Source of the DNA: Plantago ovata
Taxonomy: Eukaryota > Streptophyta > Magnoliopsida > Lamiales > Plantaginaceae
DNA: 64,000 nt
Direction: 5' to 3'
NCBI GenBank assembly: GCA_028274465.1
Contig: CM051456.1
Span: 82,384,753 to 82,448,752 of the forward strand
The position numbers and the translations under genes were made by a program. Below are positions 9,086-20,340 of this stretch, piece by piece. Position 1 is the first letter of the stretch. Every line of letters begins with the position of its first letter. Under the pieces are notes generated by a model, which worked only from the letters and a program-made list of their open reading frames with translations, was not told the origin of the DNA and made no database searches.

Positions 9086-10595
9086 TGTTGGTCCCTTTAA
9101 ACTACAAGAAAAGACTAGAGAGGGGGGGGTGAATAGTCTTTTCAAACATTCGTCATTTAAAAACTTTCTCAGCATGTGCTTATTACTTTTCAGTAATGAG
9201 TTTCCTGATACTTAACTTTCTCAACAAGTACTAGTTACTTTTCAGTAACGAGTTTTACTGGTACTTTAAAAACAGAGTGCGGAAGTCTTTATACAATAAG
9301 TGCTTTTCAGAGAGTGCTAGTTTCAGCAAGTGAATAGAGTGGCAGTGTACAATAAGTAAAGCTTGCGGAAAACTAAATGCGGTAAAGTAAATCACACAAA
9401 AACTTTTATAGTGGTATCTGAGTGTGGCTTAATCTCTCAACTAATCCACTTTGTCCTTTCTAGGACTGAATCCACTAAGATAAGCTTGAGGTTCCTTACA
9501 ACACCTATCTATAATGATTCTTCAGAAACCAAAGCACACTTGCTTCGTTTCCAACCTAACTAGAGAACTAAACCTTGTTCTCCACCAAACTTGGGACACT
9601 TAATCAGCAACACAATGCTTGATTAATTCCCCCTGAATTTCACACCTGGAAAAGGGTGTTTATCAGTTAGAGAGGTTTGGGATGAGATGACATGAGTATA
9701 GCTTTTTCAGCTATAACAAGTTATCTAAAGAAACACAACTCGTAATACTTTTCAGTAAACAAGTTAAGTTGTTTCTGGTGTCAAGACTTGTTCTTGTTCG
9801 AAAGAAAGAACACTTAACTAATTTCTTAGCCGTGAATGTTCTACTTCTTCACAAGTATCTTTTGTTTCAAGCTTAAGTCTTGGAACAGATCAATAGGCAG
9901 TAAAGAGTATGGAAGATTGAGTGTTTAAGCACAAGTGAGAGTTTGATCACGTTGTTGACACACTTCAACTCTTTGCCGGATGACCTCTATTTATAGTGAA
10001 TCAAGGGAGCCGTTTGAATTTCAAATTCTAAGGCTTTGTTCCTTAAGATGTCACTATCTTGCTTTTGTACTTTCAGCAGCGTCCTTCATTTGTCTTCTAG
10101 TCTTCATATTCTTCGCATGCTTACTTTGCATTTAATGTTCATTTGAATCGAATTCAAATGTGAACGTTGGAGCCAAAATGCAAGTACTTTCAGCAAGGAG
10201 GTCACATATGTATTTCAGCAAGCGGTCAGTCTTAGTTTCAGCTAGCACAACCTACTCTGTCATATAGATTTTCACTTATGCGAGCTGTTGCTGAAATTTC
10301 CACTTTCTGAGCAACATGTGCCTTTGTAGATACCATTCTCAGAATTCTTCTTAAGTCTTCGAATCTTCAAGTTTCTGAGCGGTTCTAGTGCTTCAATAGT
10401 TCATTTGTAAAAACAAAGTACATCATCAGTAAACTAAAGCACCTAACTAGTACCTACACTAAGTCTTCAGCAAATGTTCCTCTTTTACAATGTCCTTAAA
10501 ATTCTAAATTCCTATGGACCTTAAGAGTACTAGTTACTGGACTTTCCTTAATTTAGCATTGTTAATTGCTAATCAAAATTACAAGTTTCCTAACA
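9086..10595 (-). repeat. S2 5' LTR (1510 bp)
   Basis: Same family as the S1 LTR: the termini TGTTAGGAAACTTG and CCAACA are visible on the minus strand. TATA box 9987-9995. Paired GAAA-loop hairpins at 9182-9197 (ATTACT/AGTAAT) and 9234-9249 (GTTACT/AGTAAC). It is shorter than the S1 LTR because of internal deletions near 10370-10450. Confidence 0.9.
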
Positions 10596-10694
10596 AAAAG
10601 TAATAAGTACTTGCTGAGAAAGTTTTAAACGACGAAAAAGTTTTTAAAGACTTTCACCCGCCCTCTAGTCTTTACTTGTTTAAAGGGACCAACA
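10596..10694 (+). repeat. S3 5' LTR, last 99 bp
   Basis: The 3' end of a plus-oriented family LTR, ending GGGACCAACA, cut at its left by S2. It begins within the second LTR hairpin (only the right arm, AGTAAT, remains). Confidence 0.88.
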
Positions 10695-10696
10695 AG

Positions 10697-10708
10697 TGGT
10701 ATCAGAGC
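10697..10708 (+). other. S3 primer-binding site
   Basis: TGGTATCAGAGC on the plus strand, two bases after the LTR end. Confidence 0.9.
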
Positions 10709-10806
10709 TGGAGGTTCTTTAACCTTCAGCACTGAACCTAGATCCCCTTAGGTGCTTTCCGTAAATCACTTTCACTTGATCAGTTTGGTAGTTATTTGCT
10801 GATAGG

Positions 10807-12552
10807 ATGTCTTTAGGTGACGCTCCATTGCTGAAGTTGGAAAACTATGAAAAATGGCGAAACAACATGATGTTACATCTTGAGGACTTAGTGATGAGAT
10901 GGTGATTGTCATAAACGATGGCCCAATCAAGATCACTAAACTTGAAAGAAGATTTCCTCATAAAACCACAGATACTGCTGGAAAGGAAACTATCTTAGGA
11001 GAACCGGTCGACACTGTCGTACCAAAACCAAGAGAGGAATGAAGCCAAAAGATTCCATCTTGATGGCCAATCAAGAAACATCATCATTCGACCTACTCCA
11101 GACGCTATACAGTGCAAATTATGGGTTTCCAAAACTGCTAAGGAAGCTTGGAAAATAGTTCACGATCTTTGTGCTGGATCTGACAAAACCAAGGAAAACA
11201 AACTTGAAGTGCTAAAGTTGAAGTTTAAAAACTTCAAACAAGGTTCCACTGAGTCACTGGAAGACTTGGATTTCAGAATCACAATCTTGTGATTGAAATG
11301 GCTGCCTTAGGTGTTGGAAACTTCTATTCAGATTCTGAGAAGGTGAAAACCATTATCAGAATTTGAATCAAGAATGGATCCACACTCAAAACTTCTACTA
11401 CAATAAAGGAATGTCAAACATCACTCCAACTGAGTTGTTCAATCAGCTTGCTACTGTCAACTATGAGACAAAGCAAAGAGAAAGTGTCTTTGCTGAAAAA
11501 TCGCAAAACATTGCTCTTGCTGCCAAGCCTTCACCTTCTGAAAAGAGGAGTGACAAAGAACCGGCTGATGAAAATGCTCTTGCAGTTAGAAACATGAAGA
11601 AATTCATCAGCAAGGAACTTGAAAGGCGAAAAAAAAAAATCTGAAAAAGAATCTTGGTAACAACTACCATAAATACAAGAATGAAGCTAGCTCGCTGAAC
11701 AAGCAAGCTCAGCAAGCAAATTCTTCTGAAGAACCAGCAGTTGGCAATGATCTTTGCTTTTATTGCAAAAAGCCTGGACACTTCAAAGCAAACTGTCCTT
11801 TGTTAAAAGTGAAGTCTGCTGAAAAGAACAAGAAGTTCAAGAAGGCTTTGATTGCTGAAGAAAAGAAGAAGCTTCAAGTAAAATTTGATGCTCTTTGCAT
11901 TGAAACAAAGTTCTGAACACAGTGAAGTCGAAAGTTCAGACACTGAAGACGAGGAAGCTACATTGGATGTAGAGATAGGCAAAGAAGTTTGTGGAATAGC
12001 CATGGAAGCTTACCCAGATGTGTCAAATTACGAGTTCTGCCTCATGGCCAATCAGGTAATTTCTCCTACCTCTGACTCTGATTCAGAAAGTAAGATTGAG
12101 ATTGATCTTGATAGAATTCAAGGAGAAATCGAATGATTTGAAAAAACTCTGAGCAAACAACAAGAGAAACTACAGAATGCTGAACTTCTGACTAAGCAAA
12201 CTACTGAAAAGTACGTTGTGCTAAGCGCTGAGTCAGAAAAGAAAGATGCTGAAATATTGCATTTTAAGAAGCTAATTGCTGAAGCTACAGAGAAAAATGC
12301 TCAAATGGCAATAGAATTGGAAGAAGATCAATCTTCAATTCTGAAGTTACTTGCTGAAATACAAGAGATGAAAAAGATGAAAGTTAATTTCAAATCCTAT
12401 GCAAACGCTAGTAACACGCTAACTGAACTAAATTTTTATCTAGAGATCCATCTCAGAAAGAAGGTTTAGGTGCTACTTATGAAGTTAATGACGTGATACT
12501 ATTAAGTAAAGGCAAATCACCCATAACCTTTGTTCGTGCTACTGATACTGGT
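10807..12552 (+). pseudogene. S3 gag, N-terminal part, degraded
   Basis: The ATG at 10807 opens the same MSLGDAPLLKL start as S1. The frame is broken repeatedly: small deletions near 10885, 11038 and 11290, a shift near 11640, and a stop at about 12134. Recognisable blocks are the UBN2 region, HTQNFYYNKGM (about 11380), the zinc knuckle CFYCKKPGHFKANC (11755-11796), the acidic stretch (about 11930) and the coiled coil (about 12100-12380). The sequence continues to 12552, where solo LTR A interrupts it; the basic C-terminal part resumes at 14129. Confidence 0.85.
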
Positions 12553-14128
12553 TGTTGGTCCCTTTAAACAACAAGAAAAGACTAGAGTGGGGGGCGGGGG
12601 TGAATAGTCTTTTCAAACTTTCGTCGTTTAAAAACTTTCTCATCAAGGACTTATTACTTTTCAGTAATGAGTTTGCTGATACTTAACTTTCTCAGCAAGC
12701 ACAAGTTACTATTCAGTAACGAATTTTGCTGATACTTAAAATCAGAGAGCGGAAGTCTTTGATACAATAAGTGCTTTGTCAGTAAGTGATAGTTTCAGCA
12801 AGTGAACAGAGTGACTGTGTATAGATAGATATGCTTTGCTAAAAACTAAATGCAGTAAGTAAATCGCACAGACACTTTTATGCTGGTATCTGAGAGTGGC
12901 GTAATCTCTCAACTAATCCACTTTGTCCTTTCTAGGACTGAATCCACTAAGACATGTTTGAGGTTCCTTACAACACCTATCTAGAGCGATTCAAACAGAA
13001 ACCAAAGCACATATGCTTCGTTTCCAACCTAACTAGAGAACGAAACCTTGTTCTCCATCAAACTTGGAACTTTTAATCAGCAACACTATGCTCGATTAAG
13101 TTCCCCCTGAATTTCACGCCTGAAAGGGTGTATTTTTCAGTTAGAGAGGTTTGGGATGAGATAACTTGATTATAACTTATTCAGCTACAACAAGAAATCT
13201 AAGAAACAAAACTTTGAATACTTTGCAGTAAACAAGTTTGATTGTTTCTGGTGTCAAGACTTGTTCTTGTTCGAAAGAAAGAACACTTAACTAATTTCTT
13301 AGCCGTGTATGTTCTACTTCTTCACAAGTAGCTTTTTCAAGCTTGAAGTCTTGGAACGGATCAATGGCAGTAAAGAGTGTTTGAAGGGTATCTGAGTTTA
13401 AGCACAAGTGAGAGTTTGATCACGTTGTTGACACACTTCAACTCTTTGCCGGATGACCTCTATTTATAGTGAATCAAGGGAGCCGTTTGAATTTCAAATT
13501 CTAAGGCTTTGTTCCTTAAGATGTCACTATCTTGCTTTTGTACTTTCAGCAGCGTCCTTTATTTGTCTTCTAGTCTTCATGTCCTTCGCGTGCATGCTTT
13601 GCATTTAATGTTCATTTGAATGAGATTCAAACATTAACGTTGGAGCGCAAATGCAAGTACTTTCAGCAAGGAGGTCACAAATGTTCATCAGCAAGTGGTC
13701 AGTCTCAGTTTCAGCAAACACAACCTACTCTGTCGTTTAGATTTTCACTGATGCAAGATGATGCTGAAGTTTCAACTTTCTGAGCAACATGTGCCTTTGT
13801 AGATACCAGTCTTCAGAAATCTTCTAGTCTTCAGTTCTTCGAATTCTTCAAGTTTCTGAACAGTTCTAAATGCTTCAATAGTTTGTTTGTGTAAACAAAG
13901 TACATCATCAGCAAATTCTTCAATAGGTTGTATTTCTTTTCAGAAAACAAGATACATCATAAGCAGTAAAACTAACCTATCTAGCACCTACTCTAAGTCT
14001 TCAGCAAACGTTCCTCTTTTACAATGTCCTTAAAATTCTAATTCCTATGGATCTTAAGAGTACTAGTTACTGGACTTTCCTTAATTTAGCATGGTTAATT
14101 GCTCATCAAAATTACAAGTTTCCTAACA
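12553..14128 (-). repeat. Solo LTR A (1576 bp) inside S3 gag
   Basis: A complete family LTR in minus orientation (TGTTAGGAAAC...CCAACA) with no internal element sequence. Flanks are CTGGT (12548-12552) and GTGGT (14129-14133), a 5-bp TSD with one mismatch, and gag homology continues across it. This is the usual product of LTR-LTR recombination. TATA box 13460-13468. Hairpins at 12653-12668 (GAAA loop) and 12705-12720 (GAAT loop). Confidence 0.9.
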
Positions 14129-14794
14129 GTGGTCAACCAGAACTCTATCAAATTGGTCAATCTAAAGTTGTTGAAATAAGCAATCAAGTACCTATGACCA
14201 AGAAGCCCACTGTTGCTACTCAAAGTAACAAGACTTCAAAAGGAAAAGAGGTTGCTGAATAGCAATCTGATCAGAAAAAGGATGTTGAAAAGCAATCCTC
14301 CAAACAAGTTGTTGAAAAGCAATTTGTTAAGCCTAGGCAAGATTACAAACAAATGTAATCAGAAGACGTTTGCTGACAAACCTGAATCAAGTAAGGTTGT
14401 CGAGACAAAGACTCAGCATACTCCGAAAAGTGGACTTGGTTAAAAGAACAAGCAAAATCAACTTTTCCACAAGTATAAGTAGAGTCAGCAAAGATACTTC
14501 AAAGAGCTGAACAAATCCAAGCCTAAGAGTACTAACAATACTCAGAATGCTAGGACTAGAAGGAACCTTGCTAGAAAAGAACTTACTGAAAAGTATGTTC
14601 AGCAAAAGGGCAAACCAAACAAGACACCACATCAGAAAGTGGACTTGACCAGCAATGTTCAAAAGTCTTTTGGTTCTAAACCATCTAGTTCCTCAGCAAG
14701 TAGAAAACAAGTCAAGATTGAAAAAGTCAAGACTTGGGTTTCCACTGGACGTTTTCTTAAACATGTTAATGGACATCCAATCTTGGATAATTAA
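14129..14794 (+). pseudogene. S3 gag, basic C-terminal part
   Basis: Homologous to S1 4548-5270: QVPMTKKPTVATQSNKTSKGKEVAE, then Lys/Gln-rich sequence, TRRNLARKELTEKYVQQKG, and an end at ILDN with TAA (14792-14794). In-frame stops at about 14262 and shifts near 14340 and 14440 break it. The gag stop is followed by pol in the -1 frame. Confidence 0.75.
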
Positions 14795-15345
14795 CTTGTT
14801 TGCTCTTGATTGTGCAGACTTCAGCCACGGAGACAAACAATGCAATTTGGCACTTTGACAGTGGCTGCGGAAAGCACATGACGGGCAATAAGAAAAACCT
14901 TATAAACTATAGACGGTGGTCTAAAGGACCAACAATAAGGTTTGCTGGTGGAGGCTTTGGTTCTACTAAAGGCTATGGTGATGTGAAGTTAGTGTGCATT
15001 ACTATATCAGGAGTTCTTTATGTCAAAAATCTTAAGTTCAACCTTTTTAGCATGAGTCAGTTTGCTGACAAAGGTTACTTCATCAATATCAAGAGTGATG
15101 AATGTAAACTTATTGACTTTGAGACAAAGAAGGTAATCATGGTTGCTAGAAGATCAGGAGGTCTATACACTGTAGATTAGTCTTCATCAATCATTGAAAA
15201 ATGCCTGATCTCAGAACATGAATGCCCTGCTGAAAGAGCATGGTTATGGCATAAATTAACTGGTCACCTAAACTTCAAGATGCTGAATAAGCTGTCTAAA
15301 AAGGCACTTGTAGTTGGATTACCTAAGGTTACTTTTAAGAAGGAT
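14791..15345 (+). pseudogene. S3 pol: protease and GAG-pre-integrase
   Basis: In the -1 frame to gag, opening at 14791 with no upstream ATG. WHFDSGCGKHMTG contains the D-S-G active site. A TAG at 15178-15180 replaces the Trp of the VDW motif; the same frame then continues through WLWHKLTGHLNFKMLNKL, the zinc-binding pre-integrase segment. The single nonsense change is the main lesion in this domain. Confidence 0.82.
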
Positions 15346-16473
15346 GGTGTTTGCACTGCATGTCAGCAAGGTAAGCAAACCAAAACTTCTTTCAAGAACA
15401 AGGCAGTACCGTCAACTACAAAGCCTTTACAACTCTTGCACATGGACTTGTTCGAATCTTCTTCAACAAGCTATGCTGGCAAGAATTATGGTCTGGTGGT
15501 GGTGGATGATTATTCAAGGTTCACATGGATAATTTTCATCAAACAAAAGTCTGAAACAAGGACTGAAATACCTAACTTGTTGAACAAGCTCGAAGTCATG
15601 AAAAATGACAAGGTAAAGATCATCAGAACAGACCATGGTAGTGAGTTTGTGAACCAGTATATAACTGAGTATTGCACTGCTAAAGGCATACAACATCAGT
15701 TATCCTCAGTAAGAACACCTCAACAAAATGGTGTTGTTGAAAGGAAAAAACGTACCCTTAAGGAAGCAGCTAGAAACATGCTTGCTGACACTAAAATAAG
15801 TGAAGCTTATTGGGTAGAAGCGATTAACACTGCCTGCTATACTCAAAATAGATGCTTGATAACTAAGGAATACAACAAAACTCCCTATGAGCTATTTGTT
15901 GGAAGACCTCCTAACATCACTCATCTAAGAGTATTTGGTTGCACATGCTTTGTTCTTAACAATGGTAGAGAATATTTAAGAACATTTCAACCAAAGGAAG
16001 ATGAAGCGATATTTCTAGGTTATTCCTTGCATATCAAAGCTTATAGAGTTTACAACAAAAAGGCACAAAAGATTGAAGAATCAATGCATGTTGTATTCTA
16101 TGAAAAAACACAAGGAGTTCATGCTGAAGAAGAAATATCAGAATGTATGAAGAAACTACTCATACATGAGCAAAGAACTGAATCCAAAGCTGGAAATGTC
16201 AAACTCATTGAACTTAATGATGATTCTGACAATGACACCCCAACACCAAGTCAAGTCAAGATAAATGTAGTTCATGATAAGGAATTCCCGGCTAAAGATG
16301 CAGTTGCTCCAGATGTTGCTGAAACTACGCAACCCCCTGTGTCTACTGACAAGTTACCTCAAACCAGCAATACTGAACAAGTAGTTGCTGATGAACCCAT
16401 TTCAGTAGAAGCACAACCAGATACCAGTAGTACTGAACAAGTACATACTGAAGAGTCACATGCTGAAACGTAA
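15346..16473 (+). pseudogene. S3 pol: integrase domain (open frame) and linker
   Basis: An intact reading frame in line with the protease. CTACQQGKQ completes the HHCC finger begun upstream. The catalytic triad is visible: Asp in LLHMDLFES, Asp in IRTDHGSEF and Glu in NGVVERKKRTL. TPYELFVGRPPNITHLRVFG and FLGYS follow, then an acidic, Ser/Thr/Glu-rich linker. It ends at a TAA (16471-16473) where S1 has Gln, so this is a nonsense change and not the true end of Pol. This is the best-preserved domain of S3. Confidence 0.87.
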
Positions 16474-17680
16474 ACATATCCAGATCCTAAAAGCAGAAAA
16501 CCTGTTAACAAATATATTAGAGATCATCCCTCTAAGGATATGATTGGTGATATTGACAAACGCCAAGTGACTAGATCCAAAGTATCTACCAACCAAGAAC
16601 TTGCTGAAGAAGCAATAGTTGTCGAGGTAGAAGCTTTGTTCTCTTGCTTTGTTTCAGAAATTGAACCCAAAACCATAGAAGAAGGTTTAAAGCATTCTGA
16701 ATGGATCAAGGCAATGCAAGAAGAATTGGATCAATTTGAAAGGAACAAAGTCTGGAAACTTGTACCCCTTGCTGAAGGAAAGAAAGCAATTGGTACTAAG
16801 TGGGTGTTCAGAAACAAGTTGAGCGAGTCTGGTGAAGTAACAAGGAATAAAGCACGTTTAGTTGCTCAAGGTTACTGTCAGACTGAAAGATTGGACTATG
16901 ATGAGTCATATGCGCCAGTTGCAAGATTGGATACAATTAGACTTTTCTTGGTCTTTGCTGCTCATAACGAATTTACAGTTTACCAAATGGGTTAAAAGTG
17001 CATTCCTAAATGGTGAACTTGCTGAAGAAGTCTATCTAAAACAACCCCCTGGCTTTGAACTTCCCTCAGAAACCAAGATGGTATACAAGCTTCAGAAAGC
17101 TGTATATGGTCTAAAGCAAGCACCTAGAGCTTGGTATGATACCTTAGCTAAGTTCTTGCTGGATAATGTTTCAAGAAAGGTGAAGTTGATAAAACCTTAT
17201 TTACCATGAACCATGATGGTAAAATACTCTTAGTCCAGATTTATGTGGATGACATAATCTTTGGATCTAAGGACAAGCAACTTTGTGATGATTTTGCCAA
17301 GCTCATGACTAACAAATTTGAAATGAGTATGATGGGCAAATTGAATTATTTCGTAGGATTGCAAGTCAAGCAACTCAAAGATGGAATATTCATAAATCAA
17401 GTAGAGTATGCAAAGCAAATGCTCATAAAGTTCACGATCAAAGAGGAAGAGAAAGCTGAAAAGATCCCTATGACTGTTGGTACCAAATTGGGCTATACTA
17501 AAGAATACAAAAGTGTAGTGAAAACAAGTATAGGAAGCTCATTGGTTCCTTGCTGTATTTAACAGCAAGTAGGCCTGACATTCAGTATGTTGTTTGTGTG
17601 TGTGCAAGATTTCAATTTGACCCTAGAGAATCATACTACAAGAAAGCACTCAAAATACTGAAATATGTCAAAGGCACAGT
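16474..17680 (+). pseudogene. S3 pol: reverse transcriptase and start of RNase H, cut by G1
   Basis: Continues in frame after the TAA at 16471. [35 protein letters not shown] and YQM are in frame; a 2-nt loss at about 16990 destroys the MDVKSAF block frame. [12 protein letters not shown] lies in another frame (to about 17165), and YVDDIIFGSKDKQL is at about 17240-17280 after a second shift. A further shift after 17560 leads into SRPDIQYVVCVCARF and KILKYVKGT. G1 then interrupts the sequence. TSD ACAGT at 17676-17680. Confidence 0.87.
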
Positions 17681-18893
17681 TGATGAACGAGATTGTCAGA
17701 CTCAATTAATGAAATAAATTTGTATTTAGCCAAAGGCAATTCACAACTACAACGAAAACCAAGGCACGTAGTGTAGAAGTAAAATAACCTCGAGTGTCGA
17801 TCTCTAAGGACTATAACTAGCTTTATCTAATTTAACTTAAACTATAAACTCAACAAACGACTTAGCACAAATTTTCTTATCAATAATAATGGAAGTTAGC
17901 GATAGTATGATCATTCAAAGCATCAGATTAATAATCATGCACGAAGTACTTGAACGTTTGCATAGAAATCTAAGATCATGAATTGTCCAATGTGTTCCGT
18001 TCAATTCAACACTACGAAGATAGAGGGCTTAGATAGATCAAAGAAATAAAGCAATAAGTCAAGTCTAAATCGTGTTACAGCCACTCATGCATAATTAAGA
18101 ACCCTAGCTAAGAAATCACATACTATCACCAACGATAGATTTAGCTACTCATAGATAAATTGCAATCAACAAGAATCAAAGCAAGATCGAATGAAAACAT
18201 GTTGAAAGAAATAAATAAAAGTAGAAAAATCGTGAGATACAAGTTACCAACGAAGGGCGTCAATCTCCGAAGAATTGCTAACTCACAAGCAAGAATTGAT
18301 AAACAACGAGGTCCAATTGCTATGCTTAATCCTCCAAATTGATAAGAAAAAGAGTCTCCTATTCTAAAAATTCCTAGAACAGGCTCTGGAGAATTTGTCT
18401 CTCAAAATAATGTGAAAAGGTATGAAAAACATAGAGAATGGGCAAACATATATATAGCTGTCGAAAACGCACGGGGCGAACCGCCCCAGACGCCGGGCGA
18501 TTCGCCTGGTACGGGGCGATTCGCCCCTCGTCCCAGGCGATTCGCCTGGGACATCCAGATCAATTTCAGCGAGATTTTAGTCTTCTTTTCCTTTTCGGAC
18601 TCGAATTTTGCCTTCTAGTGACCTTTAAGCCTTGAAACCCGTCCCCTGGGCCTCAAATCTCATCTGGAACCTTCTAGATACTCTACGAATGTCCTCGAAA
18701 CACCAAAACCTCGTCAACTTCATCAATATTGCCCATAAGAACACGTTTTTCACCTAAAACCTGAAAAATGCAAAGAAAACGGAAACGTGACACTATTCTA
18801 ATAAAATGCACTAAAATATAAGCTAAATTAACCTAGAGGATAACTAAATTGGTGAAAAAGACTTGAATGAAAGTGTAAAATACACGTTCATCA
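17681..18893 (-). repeat. G1 3' LTR (1213 bp)
   Basis: Begins TGATGAACG and ends CGTTCATCA (plus-strand view), a long terminal inverted repeat. The minus-strand TATA (TATATAT) is at about 18448-18456. Immediately upstream of it (18473-18551) lie four GC-rich palindromes, for example GGGGCGAACCGCCCC and GGGGCGATTCGCCCC. Confidence 0.92.
18473..18551 (-). promoter_or_regulatory. GC palindrome cluster upstream of G1 LTR TATA box
   Basis: Four adjacent inverted repeats with core GCG-NNN-CGC and arms of 6-7 bp: 18473-18487, about 18493-18509, 18513-18527 and 18532-18551. The cluster lies about 17 bp from the TATA box at 18448-18456. The same cluster is in the other G1 LTR at 31793-31871. Candidate U3 regulatory element. 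Confidence 0.65.
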
Positions 18894-20340
18894 AACTCCC
18901 CAAACCGAACTTTGCTTGTCCTCAAGCAACTAAGCTAGACTCTAATGCAAAAAACCAATGCAACACACAAAGTGGAGTCTCATGCCAAATAAAATGAACT
19001 AATCTATTGAATCTATCAAAAAAGTTATGAACAAAGACCATACAAATCATAACATGAATATTGGTTGAAGAATGCCTCGATTGACTCATAGACATTCAAA
19101 TATGCACTATGTTAAACAAGATAGTCTCTCGTAACATTCTCTACCTGGACCTAGTCAGTGACGACGTAATGAAACATGTTAAAATACGAATGGTTGTCCC
19201 GTGCCTATGAAACTGAGGACTTACTACTTTTCACCAGTTAAGACTTTCCGTCAAAGAGGTCGAACCAATACTGGCTCTCATCAAACGCAGGAGGGTTCCC
19301 TAAAAGTTCACACTCCCCTATTTTACCCATCTCTCAAGCAAAGTCATAATGAATCACCACTTCCTGAATGGCAGGACGAGGGTGGTCTAGAACAGATGAT
19401 ACTCAAACAATCAAAAGACAAACTTTACAACTCGATTACGAACATTACATGAATTGAAAAACAAGACAAACACTTTGCTAAACTGCTTTTTGGCTTTCTT
19501 TGGACCCTTTTTTGCTTCTTTTTTTTTTTTTTGGGTCTATTTTTTTCTTTTTTGTTTTTTTTTATTTTTTTGTTATATAGCCAGCAGTAGCACAACGAAA
19601 AAGAAATTACAATGACTCACAAACGACCTCCCGAAACCTATTCGAAAGAATAGGTTGAAGCAAAACTTTACGAAAAAGGAAAAACAAACTCACAACACTC
19701 AAAAATCGAAAAACAAGTCTAATGATAGCGTAACCCCCTCTCCAAACCTATTCGAAAGAATAGATTGCAAACAAAGGATCACACAATCTCACACTACCTC
19801 CTTCCTAGGCATTTAGTAATCTCAAAGCAAGGTGAAGACTTGTTGCCTCTTAGGTACATAATTACACGGGAAAACAACCACAAGACTCTAACATGCATCA
19901 TCCTATTATAAAGGCCTTCGTGAACCGCAGTAGAGAAAACACCACTAAGTGATGTCGAGACTACCAAGCTTAACTAAGTGCATATATAAATGTGACAAGC
20001 CAAGCGAGAAAAACCTCAAACAAATTCTTAGAGATGAAACATATGGTTAAAGGTCATAACTAGTTAATCTACCCAATAAAAAAGTTCGAAACATTTGGCA
20101 ATAAACTCCTCAAAAAAAAAAAATGCAAAACTATACTAGGATGAATGTAGTGTATGCAACTAATTACTAAGAAAGCGGTAAACGTGCAAATGCAAACAAA
20201 GTACAAGATACCATACTCAACATACCAAAGCCAAGCTCCAAACTAACAACAATACTTCACTTAAATCCCATCCCCCCTCATGAAATTAAAGCTAGTCGCT
20301 AGCAATAAGAGAATGAGGAAATAAGAAGTGATACTAGATG
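18894..20340 (-). other. G1 3' non-coding block with purine tract and hairpins
   Basis: No ORF of substance. Next to the LTR the minus strand has GGTTTGGGGAGTT (polypurine tract). Sub-blocks shared with G2, G3 and G4 include TCTACCTGGACCTAGTCAG, a T-rich run (19515-19575) and two hairpins CCTATTC-GAAA-GAATAGG at 19637-19654 and 19747-19764 (the second with one mismatch). Conservation of this untranslated region between elements with different LTRs suggests a cis function. Confidence 0.75.

Larger units (their letters stand above)
8687..10595 (-). mobile_element. Sirevirus-type copia element S2, 5' end only
   Basis: Minus-strand copy of the same family with its 5' LTR (9086-10595), PBS and the first ~290 bp of gag. 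Its remainder lies left of the window because S1 is inserted here. S2 itself sits inside the S3 5' LTR, in reverse orientation. The five bases beyond its LTR (10596-10600, AAAAG) should be one copy of its TSD. The insertion point falls within one of the LTR hairpins of S3. Confidence 0.85.

Noticed and set aside
18412..18635. Short plus-strand ORFs over LTR palindromes (also 31732-31955, 28302-28487, 48090-48395, 55038-55364)
   Set aside because: They lie across GC palindromes and TATA boxes of LTRs; Pro/Arg-rich translation is a by-product of the repeats, and they recur only because the LTRs do.
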